A stretch of 64,000 nucleotides of DNA from Mesorhizobium huakuii. GTDB lineage: Bacteria > Pseudomonadota > Alphaproteobacteria > Rhizobiales > Rhizobiaceae. Both the position numbers and the translations under genes were made by a program. The notes beneath the pieces are model-generated. The model saw only the letters and a list, made by a program, of their open reading frames with translations, did no database searches and had not been told where the DNA came from. The DNA is taken from assembly GCF_030160235.1 (NCBI RefSeq), contig NZ_BSNY01000027.1:186001-250000 (forward strand), given 5' to 3'. This document shows, one piece after another, positions 39,675 to 50,162 of this stretch (position 1 is its first letter; each line of letters starts with the position of its first letter).

Positions 39675-41756
39675 TTATTCCGCCGCCTGCTTGAAGCCGC
39701 TCTTGGCCAGTGCCGAGCATTCCGCCATCACGGCCGATGCCCGCGCGATCGGGTTTGTCAGGTAGAAATCCTTGACCGGCGAAGTGAAGGTGCCCTTGTT
39801 CAGCCGCCCGCCGAGTTTCGCCACGCCGGCGATGTCCTCCGCATTGCCAGCCGCGACCTGATCGATGCGGGCCAGATGCGGGTACTCGCCATAGAGCTTG
39901 GCACGCAGCTGCGGCAGCGAGTCGAACGGCAGTTTCTTGCCCAGCACGTCGGACAGTGCCCTGAGGATCGCCCAGTCCTCGCGCGCATCGCCAGGCGCGA
40001 AGCCGGCGCGATTCGTCTGCTGCACGCGGCCTTCGGTGTTGACGTAGGTGGCCGACTTTTCGGTGTAGGCTGCCGCCGGCAGGATGACATTGGCGCGATG
40101 CGCGCCGTGGTCGCCGTGGGTGCCGATATAGACGACGAAGGCTCCGCCGGTCTTGCCCATGTCGATTTCGTCGGCGCCGAGCAGGAACAGCACGTCCGTT
40201 TCGCCCAGCATGCCGGCGACATCCTTGCCGCCCTCGCCCGGCACGAAACCGAGATCGAGGCCGCCGACCCTGGCCGCCGCATTGTGCAGCACGGCAAAGC
40301 CGTTCCAGTCGGCGCGCGCGGCATTCACGGCAGTGGCAAGCTTCGCCGCCTGGCCGAGCACGGCCGAGCCGTCGGCGCGCGCCAGCGCGCCCTGGCCGAC
40401 GATGATCAGCGGATGCGTCGCCTTCTTCAGCGTCTGGAAGAACTTGCCATTGCCGTCGGCCAGATCCTTCAGCGAATCCGGCCCGGCGCCGAGCAGTTCA
40501 TACTCGTAGCGCGTGTCGCCGATATCGCCGATGACGCCGACCGGCAGATTGCCGACCCGCCAGCGCTTGCGGATGCGGGCGTTGAGCACCGAGGCTTCGA
40601 AACGCGGATTGGCGCCGATGATCAGCACCGCGTCGGCCTGCTCGATGCCTTCGATGGTCGGATTGAAGATGTAGCTGGCGCGGCCGAGCGCCGGATCGAG
40701 CGCGGCGCCATCCTGGCGGCAATCGACGTTCCTGGAGCCGAGCGAAGCCATCAGCAGCTTCAGCGCATAGATTTCCTCGACCGCGGCGAGATCGCCTGCA
40801 ATCGCGCCGATCTTCTCGGGTGTCGTCTTCGACACGGCATCCTTGATCGCACCGAAGGCTTCAGCCCAGCTCGCCGGAGCCAGCTTGCCGTCCTTGCGCA
40901 CATAGGGGCGATCGAGGCGCTGCGTGCGCAATCCGTCCCAGATGAAGCGGGTCTTGTCGGAGATCCACTCCTCGTTCACCTGCTCGTTGACGCGCGGCAG
41001 GATGCGCATCACTTCGCGGCCACGGCTGTCGATGCGGATCGCCGAGCCGACCGCGTCCATCACGTCGATGGATTCGGTCTTGGTCAATTCCCACGGCCGC
41101 GCCTGGAAGGCGAAGGGCTTGGAAGTCAGCGCGCCGACCGGGCAGAGATCGATGACATTGCCCTGCAGCTCGGAGGTCATCGCCTGTTCGAGATAGGTGG
41201 TGATCTCGGCGTCCTCGCCGCGGCCGATCAGGCCGAGTTCGGAAATGCCGGCGACTTCCGTGGTGAAGCGGACGCAGCGCGTGCAATGGATGCAGCGGTT
41301 CATCACCGTCTTGACCAGCGGGCCGATATACTTGTCTTCGACGGCGCGCTTGTTCTCGTGATAGCGCGAGGAATCGACGCCGAAGGCCATGGCCTGGTCC
41401 TGCAGGTCGCATTCGCCGCCCTGGTCGCAGATCGGGCAATCCAGCGGATGGTTGATCAGCAGGAATTCCATCACGCCTTCCCGGGCCTTCTTGACCATCG
41501 GCGTGTTGGTGAAGATTTCCGGGGGTTCGCCATTGGGGCCGGGGCGCAAATCGCGCACGCCCATGGCGCAGGAGGCCTGCGGCTTGGGCGGCCCGCCCTT
41601 CACCTCGATCAGGCACATGCGGCAATTGCCGGCGATCGACAACCGCTCATGGAAGCAGAAGCGCGGCACTTCCGCGCCCGCGTCTTCCGCCGCCTGCAGC
41701 AGCGTGTAGTGGTCGGGTACAGTGATCTCTTTCCCGTCGACCTTGAGCTTTGCCAT
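39675..41756 (-). CDS. nuoG: NADH-quinone oxidoreductase subunit G
   Basis: A 693-residue subunit of the electron-input module. The N-terminal [2Fe-2S] motif is CRMCLIEV with nearby cysteines ([18 protein letters not shown]). Next come the His/Cys N5 cluster segment ([19 protein letters not shown]), the N4 ligands [10 protein letters not shown] and a late LCPVGAL. A molybdopterin-oxidoreductase-like domain follows. Start at 41756 gives [15 protein letters not shown]. The extra nuo-linked gene lies 73 bases further upstream. Confidence 0.96.
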   Translation of the reverse strand: MAKLKVDGKEITVPDHYTLLQAAEDAGAEVPRFCFHERLSIAGNCRMCLIEVKGGPPKPQASCAMGVRDLRPGPNGEPPEIFTNTPMVKKAREGVMEFLLINHPLDCPICDQGGECDLQDQAMAFGVDSSRYHENKRAVEDKYIGPLVKTVMNRCIHCTRCVRFTTEVAGISELGLIGRGEDAEITTYLEQAMTSELQGNVIDLCPVGALTSKPFAFQARPWELTKTESIDVMDAVGSAIRIDSRGREVMRILPRVNEQVNEEWISDKTRFIWDGLRTQRLDRPYVRKDGKLAPASWAEAFGAIKDAVSKTTPEKIGAIAGDLAAVEEIYALKLLMASLGSRNVDCRQDGAALDPALGRASYIFNPTIEGIEQADAVLIIGANPRFEASVLNARIRKRWRVGNLPVGVIGDIGDTRYEYELLGAGPDSLKDLADGNGKFFQTLKKATHPLIIVGQGALARADGSAVLGQAAKLATAVNAARADWNGFAVLHNAAARVGGLDLGFVPGEGGKDVAGMLGETDVLFLLGADEIDMGKTGGAFVVYIGTHGDHGAHRANVILPAAAYTEKSATYVNTEGRVQQTNRAGFAPGDAREDWAILRALSDVLGKKLPFDSLPQLRAKLYGEYPHLARIDQVAAGNAEDIAGVAKLGGRLNKGTFTSPVKDFYLTNPIARASAVMAECSALAKSGFKQAAE

Positions 41757-41829
41757 TCGCTTCAAACCCCTGCGGATTTCCCGCAATCTCATTTCCCGGG
41801 CGCGACAGACGCGGCGCCCGGCATTTCAT

Positions 41830-42525
41830 TCACTTCTTCGCAGCCAGCACGGCCGCCTGGGCAGTCCAGTCGTCACGGCCGATTCGGCCGTTGAACGACA
41901 GATAGTCGTCGACCCAGGCGATCTCCTGCGGCGACCAGGCGGCGATCTGGGCATAGGTCCAGATGCCAAGCCCGTTCAATACCTTTTCCAGCTTCGGACC
42001 GATGCCCGAAATCGCCTTGAGGTCCGACGGTTTCGCCGGCTTGTCGATCGCCTTGGGCTGCCTGAAATCCTCGGGCAGCAGCACATCGGCGGTCTCGCCG
42101 GCTGCCGGAGCCGCATTCACCGCCGGCGCCGTGGTGGCGGCCTCCTTGGCGGCGATGTCGGTGACCTCCTGCGCGAAGGACTGCGCCTCGGCTATCAGCG
42201 TCTTGGCCGTCGCCCGCGCCCTGATGGACGACGAGCTGGCGTCCTCGAATTGCTCGACGCGTGCCTCGAAATCCTCGATCAGCGGCTGCATCAGGCGCTG
42301 TGATGCCTCGGCGGCGCCCGAAAGCGCCCCCAGCCAGACGCCGAGCGCGTGGTTGGCCAGCCCGATGCCAAGCGCCGACATCGCCGCCGCACCCGCGACA
42401 GGGTGCACGAAAAGGTTGACGGCGCTGGCCATCTCCTTCGGCATCATCCTGGTCAGGTCCTGGTTCATCTTCTCGATCTGGTCCAAATTGGGCATCAATG
42501 GGTAGGGTGTCGAATACGGCGCCAT
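41830..42525 (-). CDS. Extra nuo-operon protein with a C-terminal helix-hairpin-helix module
   Basis: A 231-residue protein between nuoF and nuoG. Residues about 1-115 resemble a phasin-like helical protein with a hydrophobic segment (VHPVAGAAAMSALGIGLANHAL). An Ala/Pro linker follows, and residues 167-231 form a helix-hairpin-helix module (SDLKAISGIGPKLEKVLNGL). This module is strikingly like the tail of NuoE (35 of 54 ungapped positions identical by eye). The ATG at 42525 is the first to give MAPYSTPYPLMPN. It may be a supernumerary or assembly subunit of complex I; function unproven. Confidence 0.7.
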   Translation of the reverse strand: MAPYSTPYPLMPNLDQIEKMNQDLTRMMPKEMASAVNLFVHPVAGAAAMSALGIGLANHALGVWLGALSGAAEASQRLMQPLIEDFEARVEQFEDASSSSIRARATAKTLIAEAQSFAQEVTDIAAKEAATTAPAVNAAPAAGETADVLLPEDFRQPKAIDKPAKPSDLKAISGIGPKLEKVLNGLGIWTYAQIAAWSPQEIAWVDDYLSFNGRIGRDDWTAQAAVLAAKK

Positions 42526-42586
42526 AGAGTTCTCCTGGTCGTTTCTTCGTTCGCCCCGCCCCGTTATTCCAGCATTCAAAAATCTT

Positions 42587-43891
42587 CTATTCCGCCGCCA
42601 CCATCACCGGTTCGGCGCGGTGCGCGTTGCGCGAAAACTCGTCGATGCGCCGCTCCACCTCGCCGCGGAAATGCCGCATCAGGCCTTGGATCGGCCATGC
42701 CGCAGCGTCGCCGAGCGCGCAGATCGTGTGGCCCTCGACCTGCTTGGTGACGTCGAGCAGCATGTCGATCTCGCGCTTCTGCGCCTCGCCGCGCACCAGC
42801 CGCTCCATCACCCGCCACATCCAGCCGGTGCCTTCGCGGCACGGCGTGCACTGGCCGCAGCTCTCGTGCTTGTAGAAGTAGGACAGCCGCGCGATCGCCT
42901 TTACGACATCGGTCGACTTGTCCATGACGATGACGGCCGCGGTGCCAAGGCCGGATTTGAGGTCGCGCAGCGCGTCGAAATCCATCGGCGTATCGATGAT
43001 CTGCTCGGCCGGCACCAGCGGCACCGAGGCGCCGCCCGGGATAACCGCGAGCAGATTGTCCCAGCCGCCGCGGATGCCGCCGCAATGCGTCTCGATCAGT
43101 TCGCGGAACGGGATCGACATCGCCTCTTCGACGGTGCACGGATTGTTGACGTGGCCGGAGACGCAGAACAGCTTGGTGCCGACATTGTTGGGCCGGCCGA
43201 AGGACGAGAACCACGCAGCGCCCCGGCGCAGGATGGTCGGCGCCACCGCGATCGATTCGACATTGTTGACGGTGGTCGGGCAGCCATAGAGGCCGACATT
43301 GGCCGGGAATGGCGGCTTCAGCCTCGGCTGGCCCTTCTTGCCTTCCAGGCTTTCCAGCAGCGCCGTCTCCTCGCCGCAGATATAGGCGCCGGCGCCGTGA
43401 TGCATGTAGACGTCGAAATCGTAGCCTGACGTGTTGCCCTTGCCGATCAGCTTGGCCTCATAGGCCTCGTCGATGGCGCGCTGCAGCGCCTCGCGCTCGC
43501 GGATGAACTCGCCGCGCACATAGATGTAGGCCGCAATCGCGCCCATGGCGAAGCCGGCGAGCAAGGCGCCCTCAACCAGCGTGTGCGGGTCGTTGCGCAG
43601 GATGTCGCGGTCCTTGCAGGTGCCGGGCTCGGATTCGTCGGCGTTGATGACCAGGTAGCTCGGCCGGCCGTCGCTCTGCTTGGGCATGAACGACCATTTG
43701 AGGCCCGTCGGGAAGCCGGCGCCGCCACGGCCGCGCAGGCCCGACGCCTTCATCTCGTTGACGATCCATTCGCGCCCCTTGGCGACGATGCCGGGCGTAT
43801 TGTCCCAGGCGCCGCGCGCCATGGCACCGGCCAGCGACTTGTCGAAAAGGCCGTAGATGTTGGTGAAGATGCGGTCTTTATCCTGAAGCAT
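42587..43891 (-). CDS. nuoF: NADH-quinone oxidoreductase subunit F
   Basis: A 434-residue subunit that oxidises NADH. The FMN/NADH sites are in [18 protein letters not shown] and [21 protein letters not shown]; the N3 [4Fe-4S] cysteines are in [15 protein letters not shown] and a late Cys in [13 protein letters not shown]. It starts 10 bases after nuoE, and its stop is 61 bases before the extra gene. Confidence 0.96.
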   Translation of the reverse strand: MLQDKDRIFTNIYGLFDKSLAGAMARGAWDNTPGIVAKGREWIVNEMKASGLRGRGGAGFPTGLKWSFMPKQSDGRPSYLVINADESEPGTCKDRDILRNDPHTLVEGALLAGFAMGAIAAYIYVRGEFIREREALQRAIDEAYEAKLIGKGNTSGYDFDVYMHHGAGAYICGEETALLESLEGKKGQPRLKPPFPANVGLYGCPTTVNNVESIAVAPTILRRGAAWFSSFGRPNNVGTKLFCVSGHVNNPCTVEEAMSIPFRELIETHCGGIRGGWDNLLAVIPGGASVPLVPAEQIIDTPMDFDALRDLKSGLGTAAVIVMDKSTDVVKAIARLSYFYKHESCGQCTPCREGTGWMWRVMERLVRGEAQKREIDMLLDVTKQVEGHTICALGDAAAWPIQGLMRHFRGEVERRIDEFSRNAHRAEPVMVAAE

Positions 43892-43901
43892 TTTTCGTCC
43901 C

Positions 43902-45176
43902 TCAGACCGGCTTCTTGCCGAAGACGCGGATGTATTCGGCGACGCCGCCCTTGGCGAGCGCCTTGGCCTGCTTGACCCAGTCGTCGCGCTCGATACGGCC
44001 ATGGAAGGAGAGATAGCCGTCGACCCATTCGCGCTCGGCCTTCTTCCAGGAAGCGACCTGCGCGAAGGTGAAGATGCCCAGCGTATGCAGGACGCCCTCG
44101 ATCTTCGGGCCAACGCCGGAGATCAGCTTGAGATCATCGACCGCGGCCGGCCTGTCGATGCCGGCTGGACGGTTCTTGTCCTCGAGCGACGGTTTTGCCG
44201 GCTTTGCCGCCCTGGCCTCCGGCGCCTTGAAGGCGGCGGCCGGTTCGGCCTTGGTTTTTGGACCATTGCGCTGCTTGGAGACCTTCTCGACTTCCGGCGC
44301 TGCCTGGTTGGCGTTGGCTGCCGAATGCAGCGGCGCCGAGACACTCGCCGCCTTCTCCGCCGCAGGCGCCACCTTGGTCTTTGATGGTGTCTTCAAAGCC
44401 GGGCTGGTTTCAGGCGCATCGGTCTTCGGCTTGCTGGCATTGGACGGCGCGACGGGAGCGGCAGCGGGTGCCGGAACAGGCGCGGCGATGATCGCGTCGG
44501 GTGCCGCCTTGGCGGCCTTTGCAGCCTCCCTGGCCTCCCGGTCGCGGGTCGACTTGAGGATCGCCTTTTCGCTTTTCAGCGTCGTCAGGCAGGAGGCCGG
44601 CTCGGAGCCGGTACGGCCGTTCTGCGGTCCCGGCGCCACCGAAGCGCCCTTGCCCGCATCGTAAAGATCGATGATTTCGGCCAGCCGTTCCGGCGTCAGA
44701 TCCTCGAACGTATCCTTGAAGATCATCACCATCGGCGCGTTGACGCAGGCGCCGAGGCACTCGACCTCTTCCCACGACAAGGTGCCCTTGTCGTTGGTGT
44801 GGAACTGGTCGTGATGGATTTTCGAGCGGCAGACATCCATCAGCGCTTCCGAGCCGCGCAACATGCAGGGCGTGGTGCCGCAGACCTGGATGTGCGCACG
44901 GGTGCCAACCGGATTGAGCTGGTACTGCGTGTAGAAGGTCGCGACCTCGAGGCCGCGAATCCTGGGCATGCCGAGCATGTCCGAGATCGTCTCAATCGCC
45001 GCCTTGGTGACCCAGCCTTCCTGTTCCTGCGCCAGCATCAGCAGCGGAATGATCGCCGACTGCTCGCGGCCCTTCGGATACTTCTTGATCCATTGCTTCG
45101 CCGCTGCCGCGTTCGCCCGGTTGAAGGCGAAGGATGCTGGCTGGACGCTGGCTTCTGCGAGACGGCGGACTGACAT
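43902..45176 (-). CDS. nuoE: NADH-quinone oxidoreductase subunit E with long C-terminal extension
   Basis: A 424-residue protein, more than twice the usual NuoE. Residues 1-200 are the thioredoxin-like core with the N1a [2Fe-2S] ligands (VCGTTPC and ECLGAC). Residues about 200-345 are an Ala/Pro/Lys-rich, probably disordered, linker. Residues 347-424 are a helix-hairpin-helix domain ([20 protein letters not shown]) like that of the extra nuo gene. Long NuoE forms occur in Rhizobiales; the role of the extra domain is unknown. Confidence 0.93.
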   Translation of the reverse strand: MSVRRLAEASVQPASFAFNRANAAAAKQWIKKYPKGREQSAIIPLLMLAQEQEGWVTKAAIETISDMLGMPRIRGLEVATFYTQYQLNPVGTRAHIQVCGTTPCMLRGSEALMDVCRSKIHHDQFHTNDKGTLSWEEVECLGACVNAPMVMIFKDTFEDLTPERLAEIIDLYDAGKGASVAPGPQNGRTGSEPASCLTTLKSEKAILKSTRDREAREAAKAAKAAPDAIIAAPVPAPAAAPVAPSNASKPKTDAPETSPALKTPSKTKVAPAAEKAASVSAPLHSAANANQAAPEVEKVSKQRNGPKTKAEPAAAFKAPEARAAKPAKPSLEDKNRPAGIDRPAAVDDLKLISGVGPKIEGVLHTLGIFTFAQVASWKKAEREWVDGYLSFHGRIERDDWVKQAKALAKGGVAEYIRVFGKKPV

Positions 45177-46367
45177 TTAGCGATCGACCTCACCAAACAC
45201 GATGTCGAGGGAGCCGAGAACGGCGGTGACGTCAGCCAGCATGTGGCCGCGGCAGAGGAAATCCATGGCTTGCAGATGTGCGAAGCCGGGCGCACGCAGC
45301 TTGCAGCGGTACGGCTTGTTGGTGCCGTCGGAGACGAGATAGATGCCGAACTCGCCCTTCGGCGCCTCGACGGCCGCATAGACCTCGCCCGCCGGCACGC
45401 GATAGCCTTCGGTGTAGAGCTTGAAGTGATGGATCAGCGCTTCCATCGAACGCTTCATCGCCTGACGCTTCGGCGGCACGACCTTGCCGTCGAGGTTCGA
45501 CACCGGGCCGGTGCTTTCCTTGCCGAGCAAGAGATCGACACACTGGCGCATGATCCGTGCCGACTGGCGCATTTCTTCCATGCGCACGAGATAACGGTCG
45601 TAGCAATCGCCGTTCTTGCCGATCGGGATGTCGAAATCCATTTCCGAATAGCATTCATAGGGCTGCGACTTGCGCAGGTCCCACGCCGCGCCCGAACCGC
45701 GCACCATGACGCCCGAGAAGCCCCAGGCCCAGGCATCGGCCAGCGAAACAATGCCGATATCGACATTGCGCTGCTTGAAGATGCGGTTGCCGGTCAGCAG
45801 CTTGTCGAGATCGTCGATCGACTTCAGGAACGGGTCGATCCACTTGCCGATATCCTCGACCAGCTGGCGCGGCAGGTCCTGATGGACGCCGCCGGGGCGG
45901 AAATAGGCGGCATGCATGCGCGAGCCGGAGGCGCGCTCATAGAACACCATCAGCTTTTCGCGCTCGACGAAACCCCATAGCGGCGGCGTCAGCGCGCCGA
46001 CGTCCATGGCCTGCGTCGTCACATTGAGGATGTGCGACATGATGCGGCCGATTTCGCAATAGAGGACCCGGATCAGCTGGCCACGCCTCGGCACTTCGAT
46101 ACCGAGCAGGCGCTCGGCGGCAAGCGCGAAGGCATGCTCCTGGTTCATCGGCGCGCAGTAGTCGAGCCGGTCGAGATAAGGCACAGCCTGCAGATAGGTT
46201 TTCGCCTCGATCAGCTTTTCCGTGCCGCGATGCAGCAGCCCGATATGCGGATCGACACGATCGACGACTTCGCCGTCGAGCTCCAGCACGAGGCGCAAAA
46301 CGCCGTGCGCCGCAGGGTGTTGCGGGCCGAAGTTGATGTTGAAATTGCGGACGGAGGTCTCAGCCAT
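45177..46367 (-). CDS. nuoD: NADH-quinone oxidoreductase subunit D
   Basis: A 396-residue subunit related to the large subunit of [NiFe] hydrogenases. It lines the quinone pocket: [21 protein letters not shown] at the N-terminus, [11 protein letters not shown], and the C-terminal DIVFGEVDR. The stop is directly adjacent to the nuoE start. It starts 9 bases after the nuoC stop. Confidence 0.96.
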   Translation of the reverse strand: MAETSVRNFNINFGPQHPAAHGVLRLVLELDGEVVDRVDPHIGLLHRGTEKLIEAKTYLQAVPYLDRLDYCAPMNQEHAFALAAERLLGIEVPRRGQLIRVLYCEIGRIMSHILNVTTQAMDVGALTPPLWGFVEREKLMVFYERASGSRMHAAYFRPGGVHQDLPRQLVEDIGKWIDPFLKSIDDLDKLLTGNRIFKQRNVDIGIVSLADAWAWGFSGVMVRGSGAAWDLRKSQPYECYSEMDFDIPIGKNGDCYDRYLVRMEEMRQSARIMRQCVDLLLGKESTGPVSNLDGKVVPPKRQAMKRSMEALIHHFKLYTEGYRVPAGEVYAAVEAPKGEFGIYLVSDGTNKPYRCKLRAPGFAHLQAMDFLCRGHMLADVTAVLGSLDIVFGEVDR

Positions 46368-46376
46368 TCTGGCGCC

Positions 46377-46982
46377 TCAATTCGTCTTGGCTTTTTCGTC
46401 CCCGGGAAGAACGTAGTCCGTTCCCTCCCATGGGCTCAAAAAGTCGAAGTTCCTGAATTCCTGCTTCAATTCCACAGGCTCGTAGATGACGCGCTTGGCT
46501 TCGTCGTCGTAGCGCACTTCGACGAAGCCGGTCAGCGGGAAATCCTTGCGCAGCGGATGGCCTTCGAAACCGTAGTCGGTCAAAAGGCGGCGCAGATCGG
46601 GATGACCCGAGAACAGCACGCCATAAAGATCATAGGTCTCGCGCTCGAACCAGTCGGCCCCCGGGAATACGCCGGTGATCGACGGCACCATCGTCTCCTC
46701 GTCGGCCTGTACCTTGACGCGGATGCGCACATTCTGTTTCGGCGACAGCAGGTGGTAGACGACGTCGAAGCGCTTGGCCCGCGACGGATAGTCGGCGCCG
46801 CAGACATCGATGATCGAGATGAACTGGCAGCGCGCATCGTCACGCAGGAAGGTCACCACTTCGATGAGGTCGTGCGGCTCGACATGGATGGTGAGCTCGC
46901 CATAGGCGATGTCAGCGCCATTGACGCGACCAATCAGCTTTTCGCCGAGATAGGTCGACAGTTCGCTAAGGGATGCGGCCAT
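46377..46982 (-). CDS. nuoC: NADH-quinone oxidoreductase subunit C
   Basis: A 201-residue peripheral-arm subunit with the signature [20 protein letters not shown] and [15 protein letters not shown]. It is separate from nuoD, as usual in alphaproteobacteria. The ATG at 46982 starts the normal [12 protein letters not shown] and is 4 bases after the nuoB stop. Confidence 0.96.
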   Translation of the reverse strand: MAASLSELSTYLGEKLIGRVNGADIAYGELTIHVEPHDLIEVVTFLRDDARCQFISIIDVCGADYPSRAKRFDVVYHLLSPKQNVRIRVKVQADEETMVPSITGVFPGADWFERETYDLYGVLFSGHPDLRRLLTDYGFEGHPLRKDFPLTGFVEVRYDDEAKRVIYEPVELKQEFRNFDFLSPWEGTDYVLPGDEKAKTN

Positions 46983-46986
46983 GGAT

Positions 46987-47568
46987 TTACCGTTCGATCG
47001 TGCCGGTGCGGCGGATTTTCTTCTGCAGCAGAAGAATGCCGTAGAGCAAAGCTTCGGCGCTCGGCGGGCAGCCGGGCACATAGATGTCGACCGGCACGAC
47101 GCGGTCGCAGCCGCGCACCACCGAATAGGAATAGTGGTAGTAGCCGCCGCCATTGGCGCAGGAGCCCATCGAGATGACGTAGCGCGGCTCCGGCATCTGG
47201 TCGTAGACCTTGCGCAGCGCCGGCGCCATCTTGTTGGTCAGCGTGCCGGCGACGATCATGATGTCGGACTGGCGCGGCGACGCGCGCGGCGCGACACCGA
47301 AGCGCTCCGAGTCGTAGCGCGGCATCGAGGTGTGGATCATCTCGACGGCGCAGCACGCCAGACCGAAGGTCATGAACATCAGCGAGCCGCTGCGCGCCCA
47401 GGTGATCAGCGCCTCGGTCGAGGTGACCAGGAAACCCTTGTCGGCAAGCTCATTGTTGATTTCGAGGAAGAAGGGATCGTCCTCCCCCACCGGCCTGCCG
47501 GTGTTGGGATCGATGATGCCCTTCGGCTTCGGCGCGACGAGGGTGCCTGAACTGTCGTTCAATCCCAT
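46987..47568 (-). CDS. nuoB: NADH-quinone oxidoreductase subunit B
   Basis: A 193-residue subunit holding cluster N2, next to the quinone site. The ligands are the tandem cysteines in GLACCAVEM, with GSCANGGG and VPGCPPSAE. The ATG at 47568 gives [10 protein letters not shown] and overlaps the nuoA end by 10 bases. Confidence 0.96.
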   Translation of the reverse strand: MGLNDSSGTLVAPKPKGIIDPNTGRPVGEDDPFFLEINNELADKGFLVTSTEALITWARSGSLMFMTFGLACCAVEMIHTSMPRYDSERFGVAPRASPRQSDIMIVAGTLTNKMAPALRKVYDQMPEPRYVISMGSCANGGGYYHYSYSVVRGCDRVVPVDIYVPGCPPSAEALLYGILLLQKKIRRTGTIER

Positions 47569-47924
47569 TCCAGCGCTCCTTTTTTCCATTCATAGGCAAA
47601 GCCGATGGTCAGCACTGCCAAAAACACCATCATCGACCAGAAACCGAGCATGCCGATCTTCGAGAAGGACACCGCCCAGGGAAACAGGAAGGCCACTTCC
47701 AGATCGAAGATGATGAACAGGATCGACACCAGGTAGAAGCGGATGTCGAATTTCATGCGGGCATCGTCGAACGAGTTGAAACCGCACTCGTAGGCGGAAA
47801 GCTTTTCGGGATCGGGATTGCGGTAGGCCACCAGGAACGGTGCGGCCAGCAGCGCCAGGCCGACGACCAGCGCCACGCCGATGAACAGGACGATGGGCAG
47901 GTACGAACTGAGAAGTGCGTTCAT
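47559..47924 (-). CDS. nuoA: NADH-quinone oxidoreductase subunit A
   Basis: A 121-residue three-helix membrane subunit with the family motif [25 protein letters not shown]. It is the first gene of the 14-subunit operon and starts at 47924, the ATG giving [13 protein letters not shown]. Confidence 0.96.
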   Translation of the reverse strand: MNALLSSYLPIVLFIGVALVVGLALLAAPFLVAYRNPDPEKLSAYECGFNSFDDARMKFDIRFYLVSILFIIFDLEVAFLFPWAVSFSKIGMLGFWSMMVFLAVLTIGFAYEWKKGALEWD

Positions 47925-48256
47925 GCAGCGGCTTTCCGTTGGCGCCAATCCACTTTGATTACAGCACCGGACCTTAATGCGGAAGCGTGACAGATTAACC
48001 GCTGAACCGTTTTAAGGGGCCTATGCTGCAACGCGGCGAGGGTTAGCGCAGCACTTCCAGCGAAGCAAGTCAAACCTTGTTCAAAACGCCGACCTGGACG
48101 GCATATCCGGAGAAACTGGTCCGATCCGCTCCTGTTTGATTTCCTTCGTTTTTTACTCCACTTTTCTCTCCTGACAGGGTTGCCGCCAAAACCCTGCTAG
48201 CATGGCCTGGAATCACCCGTTAGCCCTACAGTCGAAGCACCCAGAGTGATGCCTGC
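47925..48256. other. Divergent control region between nuoA and the AlkZ-like gene
   Basis: No gene is visible. A minus-strand TTGACT lies at 48068-48073 and could be part of the nuo promoter, though the -10 match is weak. A hairpin CAGGGTT/AACCCTG around 48175-48196 precedes the plus-strand gene. The GCACCGGACCTTAATGCGG segment near 47963 resembles one arm of the repeat at 8674-8718. Confidence 0.4.
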
Positions 48257-49456
48257 ATGAAGGAAAAAATCTCGCTTGCCGCCGCCCGGCGCATCGCGCT
48301 CGCCGCTCAAGGATTTCTCGACCCCCGCCCTGGCGGTACGCCCGACCGCCGCCACTTTGCCCGCGTGCTCTCCCGCACCGGCCTGCTGCAGATCGATTCC
48401 GTCAGCGCGGTGGTGCGCGCGCATTATATGCCGCTTTATTCCCGCCTTGGCCCCTATCCCCTCACCTTGCTCGACAATGCCGCCGTGACGCGCAAGCGCA
48501 CGGTCTTCGAATACTGGGCGCACGAGGCATCCTTCCTGCCTGTGGAGACCTACCCGCTGATGCGCTGGCGCATGCAGCGTGCCGAGCAGGGCGACGAGAT
48601 GTATCTGGGTCTGGCCAAATGGGGCCGTGAGCATGCCGCCTATATAGAAGAGATATACCGCGAGGTCGTCGCGCGCGGCCCGATCGCTGCTTCGGCGCTG
48701 GAAGGCCAGAAAGGCTCCGGCGGCTGGTGGGGCTGGAGCCATGCCAAGCACGCCTTCGAATGGCTGTTCTGGGCCGGGCGCATCACCACGGCGCACCGCC
48801 GCGGCTTCGAGCGCTTCTATGATCTGCCCGAGCGCGTGCTGCCGCAGGCGATCCTCGACCTGCCGGTGCCGGCCGCCGAGGACGCGCACCGCGAATTGCT
48901 GCGCATTTCCGCCCGCGCCCATGGGGTGGCGACATCAGGCGATTTGCGCGACTACTTTCGGCTGTCGCCGGCCGACATGAAAGGCCGGCTGGAGGAACTG
49001 GTCGAGCTGGGCGAGCTCGTGCCGGTGCGTGTCGAAGGCTGGGACAAGCCGGCCTATCTCCATAGAGACGCCCGCCTGCCCCGGAAAATCGAGGCCCGCG
49101 CCTTGCTGGCGCCGTTCGATCCGGTCGTCTTCGAGCGCTCGCGCTCGGAGCGGCTGTTCGATTTCCACTACCGCATCGAGATCTATACTCCCGCCGAGAA
49201 GCGCCAGTACGGCTATTACGTCCTGCCCTTCCTGCTCGGCGACCGGATCGTCGCGCGCGTCGACCTCAAGGCCGATCGGCCGGCCAGCGTCCTGCGCGTC
49301 CACGCCGCCTACGCCGAGCCCGGCGCGCCCCCCGAAACCGCCGCACAGCTGTTCGAGGAATTGAGGCAGATGCAGGGTTGGCTCGGCCTTGAACGCATCG
49401 AAGTGACGCCAGCTGGCGATCTGGGTCCGGCGCTGGTCGACATCGCCGTGTCGTAA
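48257..49456 (+). CDS. AlkZ/YcaQ-like winged-helix DNA glycosylase
   Basis: A 399-residue protein of the HTH_42 (YcaQ/AlkZ) family, which removes alkylated bases and unhooks interstrand crosslinks. The family catalytic Q-x-D motif is visible as LLQIDSVSAVVRAH. The tail contains repeated winged-helix-like blocks (LREYFRLSPADMKGRLEELVELGELVPV-type) and a final KQYGYYVLPFLLGDRIVARVDLKAD-like segment. There is no signal peptide. It diverges from nuoA and precedes the second cobalamin riboswitch. Confidence 0.85.
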   Translation: MKEKISLAAARRIALAAQGFLDPRPGGTPDRRHFARVLSRTGLLQIDSVSAVVRAHYMPLYSRLGPYPLTLLDNAAVTRKRTVFEYWAHEASFLPVETYPLMRWRMQRAEQGDEMYLGLAKWGREHAAYIEEIYREVVARGPIAASALEGQKGSGGWWGWSHAKHAFEWLFWAGRITTAHRRGFERFYDLPERVLPQAILDLPVPAAEDAHRELLRISARAHGVATSGDLRDYFRLSPADMKGRLEELVELGELVPVRVEGWDKPAYLHRDARLPRKIEARALLAPFDPVVFERSRSERLFDFHYRIEIYTPAEKRQYGYYVLPFLLGDRIVARVDLKADRPASVLRVHAAYAEPGAPPETAAQLFEELRQMQGWLGLERIEVTPAGDLGPALVDIAVS

Positions 49457-49463
49457 GCCCGCG

Positions 49464-49492
49464 TTGACACCGCTGCCTGCAAAAGCCTAAAT
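49464..49492 (+). promoter_or_regulatory. Promoter of the main cob operon leader
   Basis: TTGACA (49464-49469) and CTAAAT (49487-49492) are spaced by 17 bases, a near-consensus alphaproteobacterial promoter. The predicted start coincides with the outer stem of the riboswitch at 49499. Confidence 0.65.
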
Positions 49493-49498
49493 CCGGTC

Positions 49499-49679
49499 CA
49501 GACGGTCCCTTGCCCGCAACGGCAGGGGCTAAGAGGGAATGCGGTGCGGGGTGAAAAATCTCAAATCCGCGGCTGTCCCCGCAACTGTAAGCGAAGAGCC
49601 AAGGCCGAAAGCCACTGGGATGTTCCCGGGAAGGCGGCACCCAAGGCGATGACCCGCGAGCCAGGAGACCTGCCGTCTG
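49499..49679 (+). promoter_or_regulatory. Cobalamin riboswitch of the main cob operon
   Basis: The outer stem pairs CAGACGG (49499-49505) with CCGTCTG (49673-49679). GAGGGAATGCGGTGCGGGG, CCCCGCAACTGTAAGC, GCCACTGGG and the B12 box GCGAGCCAGGAGACCTGCC are all present in order. It controls DUF1636-cobW-cobN and the downstream corrin genes by feedback from adenosylcobalamin. Confidence 0.95.
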
Positions 49680-49698
49680 AGACAAAAGAATCCGATCG

Positions 49699-49733
49699 CC
49701 CGGCGGGTTTCCGGGCAAGGAGCCCGGTTTTTT
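49699..49733 (+). terminator. Riboswitch expression platform: terminator and competing antiterminator
   Basis: CCGGGC (49711-49716) and GCCCGG (49722-49727) form a hairpin with loop AAGGA, followed by six T (49728-49733). An upstream CCCGG (49699-49703) can instead pair with CCGGG (49711-49715), preventing the terminator. The loop contains most of the AAGGAG ribosome-binding site for the next gene, so the hairpin would also hide it. Confidence 0.7.
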
Positions 49734-50160
49734 GGACCAGAACAGCAGTTTTTCGGCTGGCACAGCGGACAATTCGTCCGCCGACGGCGAAGCCTTGGCC
49801 GGCGTCACCGTCATCGTCTGCGCCTCCTGCCGCGACGAGACCGGCTCCGACGCCCATCCCCGCGCCGGAGAACTCTTGGCTGACGACACCCGCCGCGCCG
49901 CATCGGATGAGACCATCCGTATCCGCACGGTCGAATGCCTCGGCAACTGCAAGCGCCGCCTGAGCGCCGCGATCCTGCGTGATGGCTGCTGGAGCTATGT
50001 CTTCGGCGACCTGACCGCAACCAGTGGCGCCGACCTCGTCACCGGCGCCAAGCTCTTCGCCACCTCGACGGACGGCCTCATTCCCTGGCGCGGCCGGCCC
50101 GATTCCCTCAAGCGCGGCCTCGTTGCCCGCATTCCTCCCCTCGACCTGTTGAAGGATTGA
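49732..50160 (+). CDS. DUF1636 family metal-binding-like protein
   Basis: A 142-residue protein with two cysteine pairs, CASC and CLGNC (C-x2-C near residue 30, C-x3-C near residue 69), a ferredoxin-like arrangement typical of DUF1636. This family often sits next to cobW under B12 control; its role may be cobalt or iron-sulfur handling. The TTG start at 49732 is favoured by the AAGGAG 8 bases upstream, which lies in the terminator loop; a TTG further in is an alternative. Confidence 0.82.
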   Translation: MDQNSSFSAGTADNSSADGEALAGVTVIVCASCRDETGSDAHPRAGELLADDTRRAASDETIRIRTVECLGNCKRRLSAAILRDGCWSYVFGDLTATSGADLVTGAKLFATSTDGLIPWRGRPDSLKRGLVARIPPLDLLKD

Positions 50161-50162
50161 TC

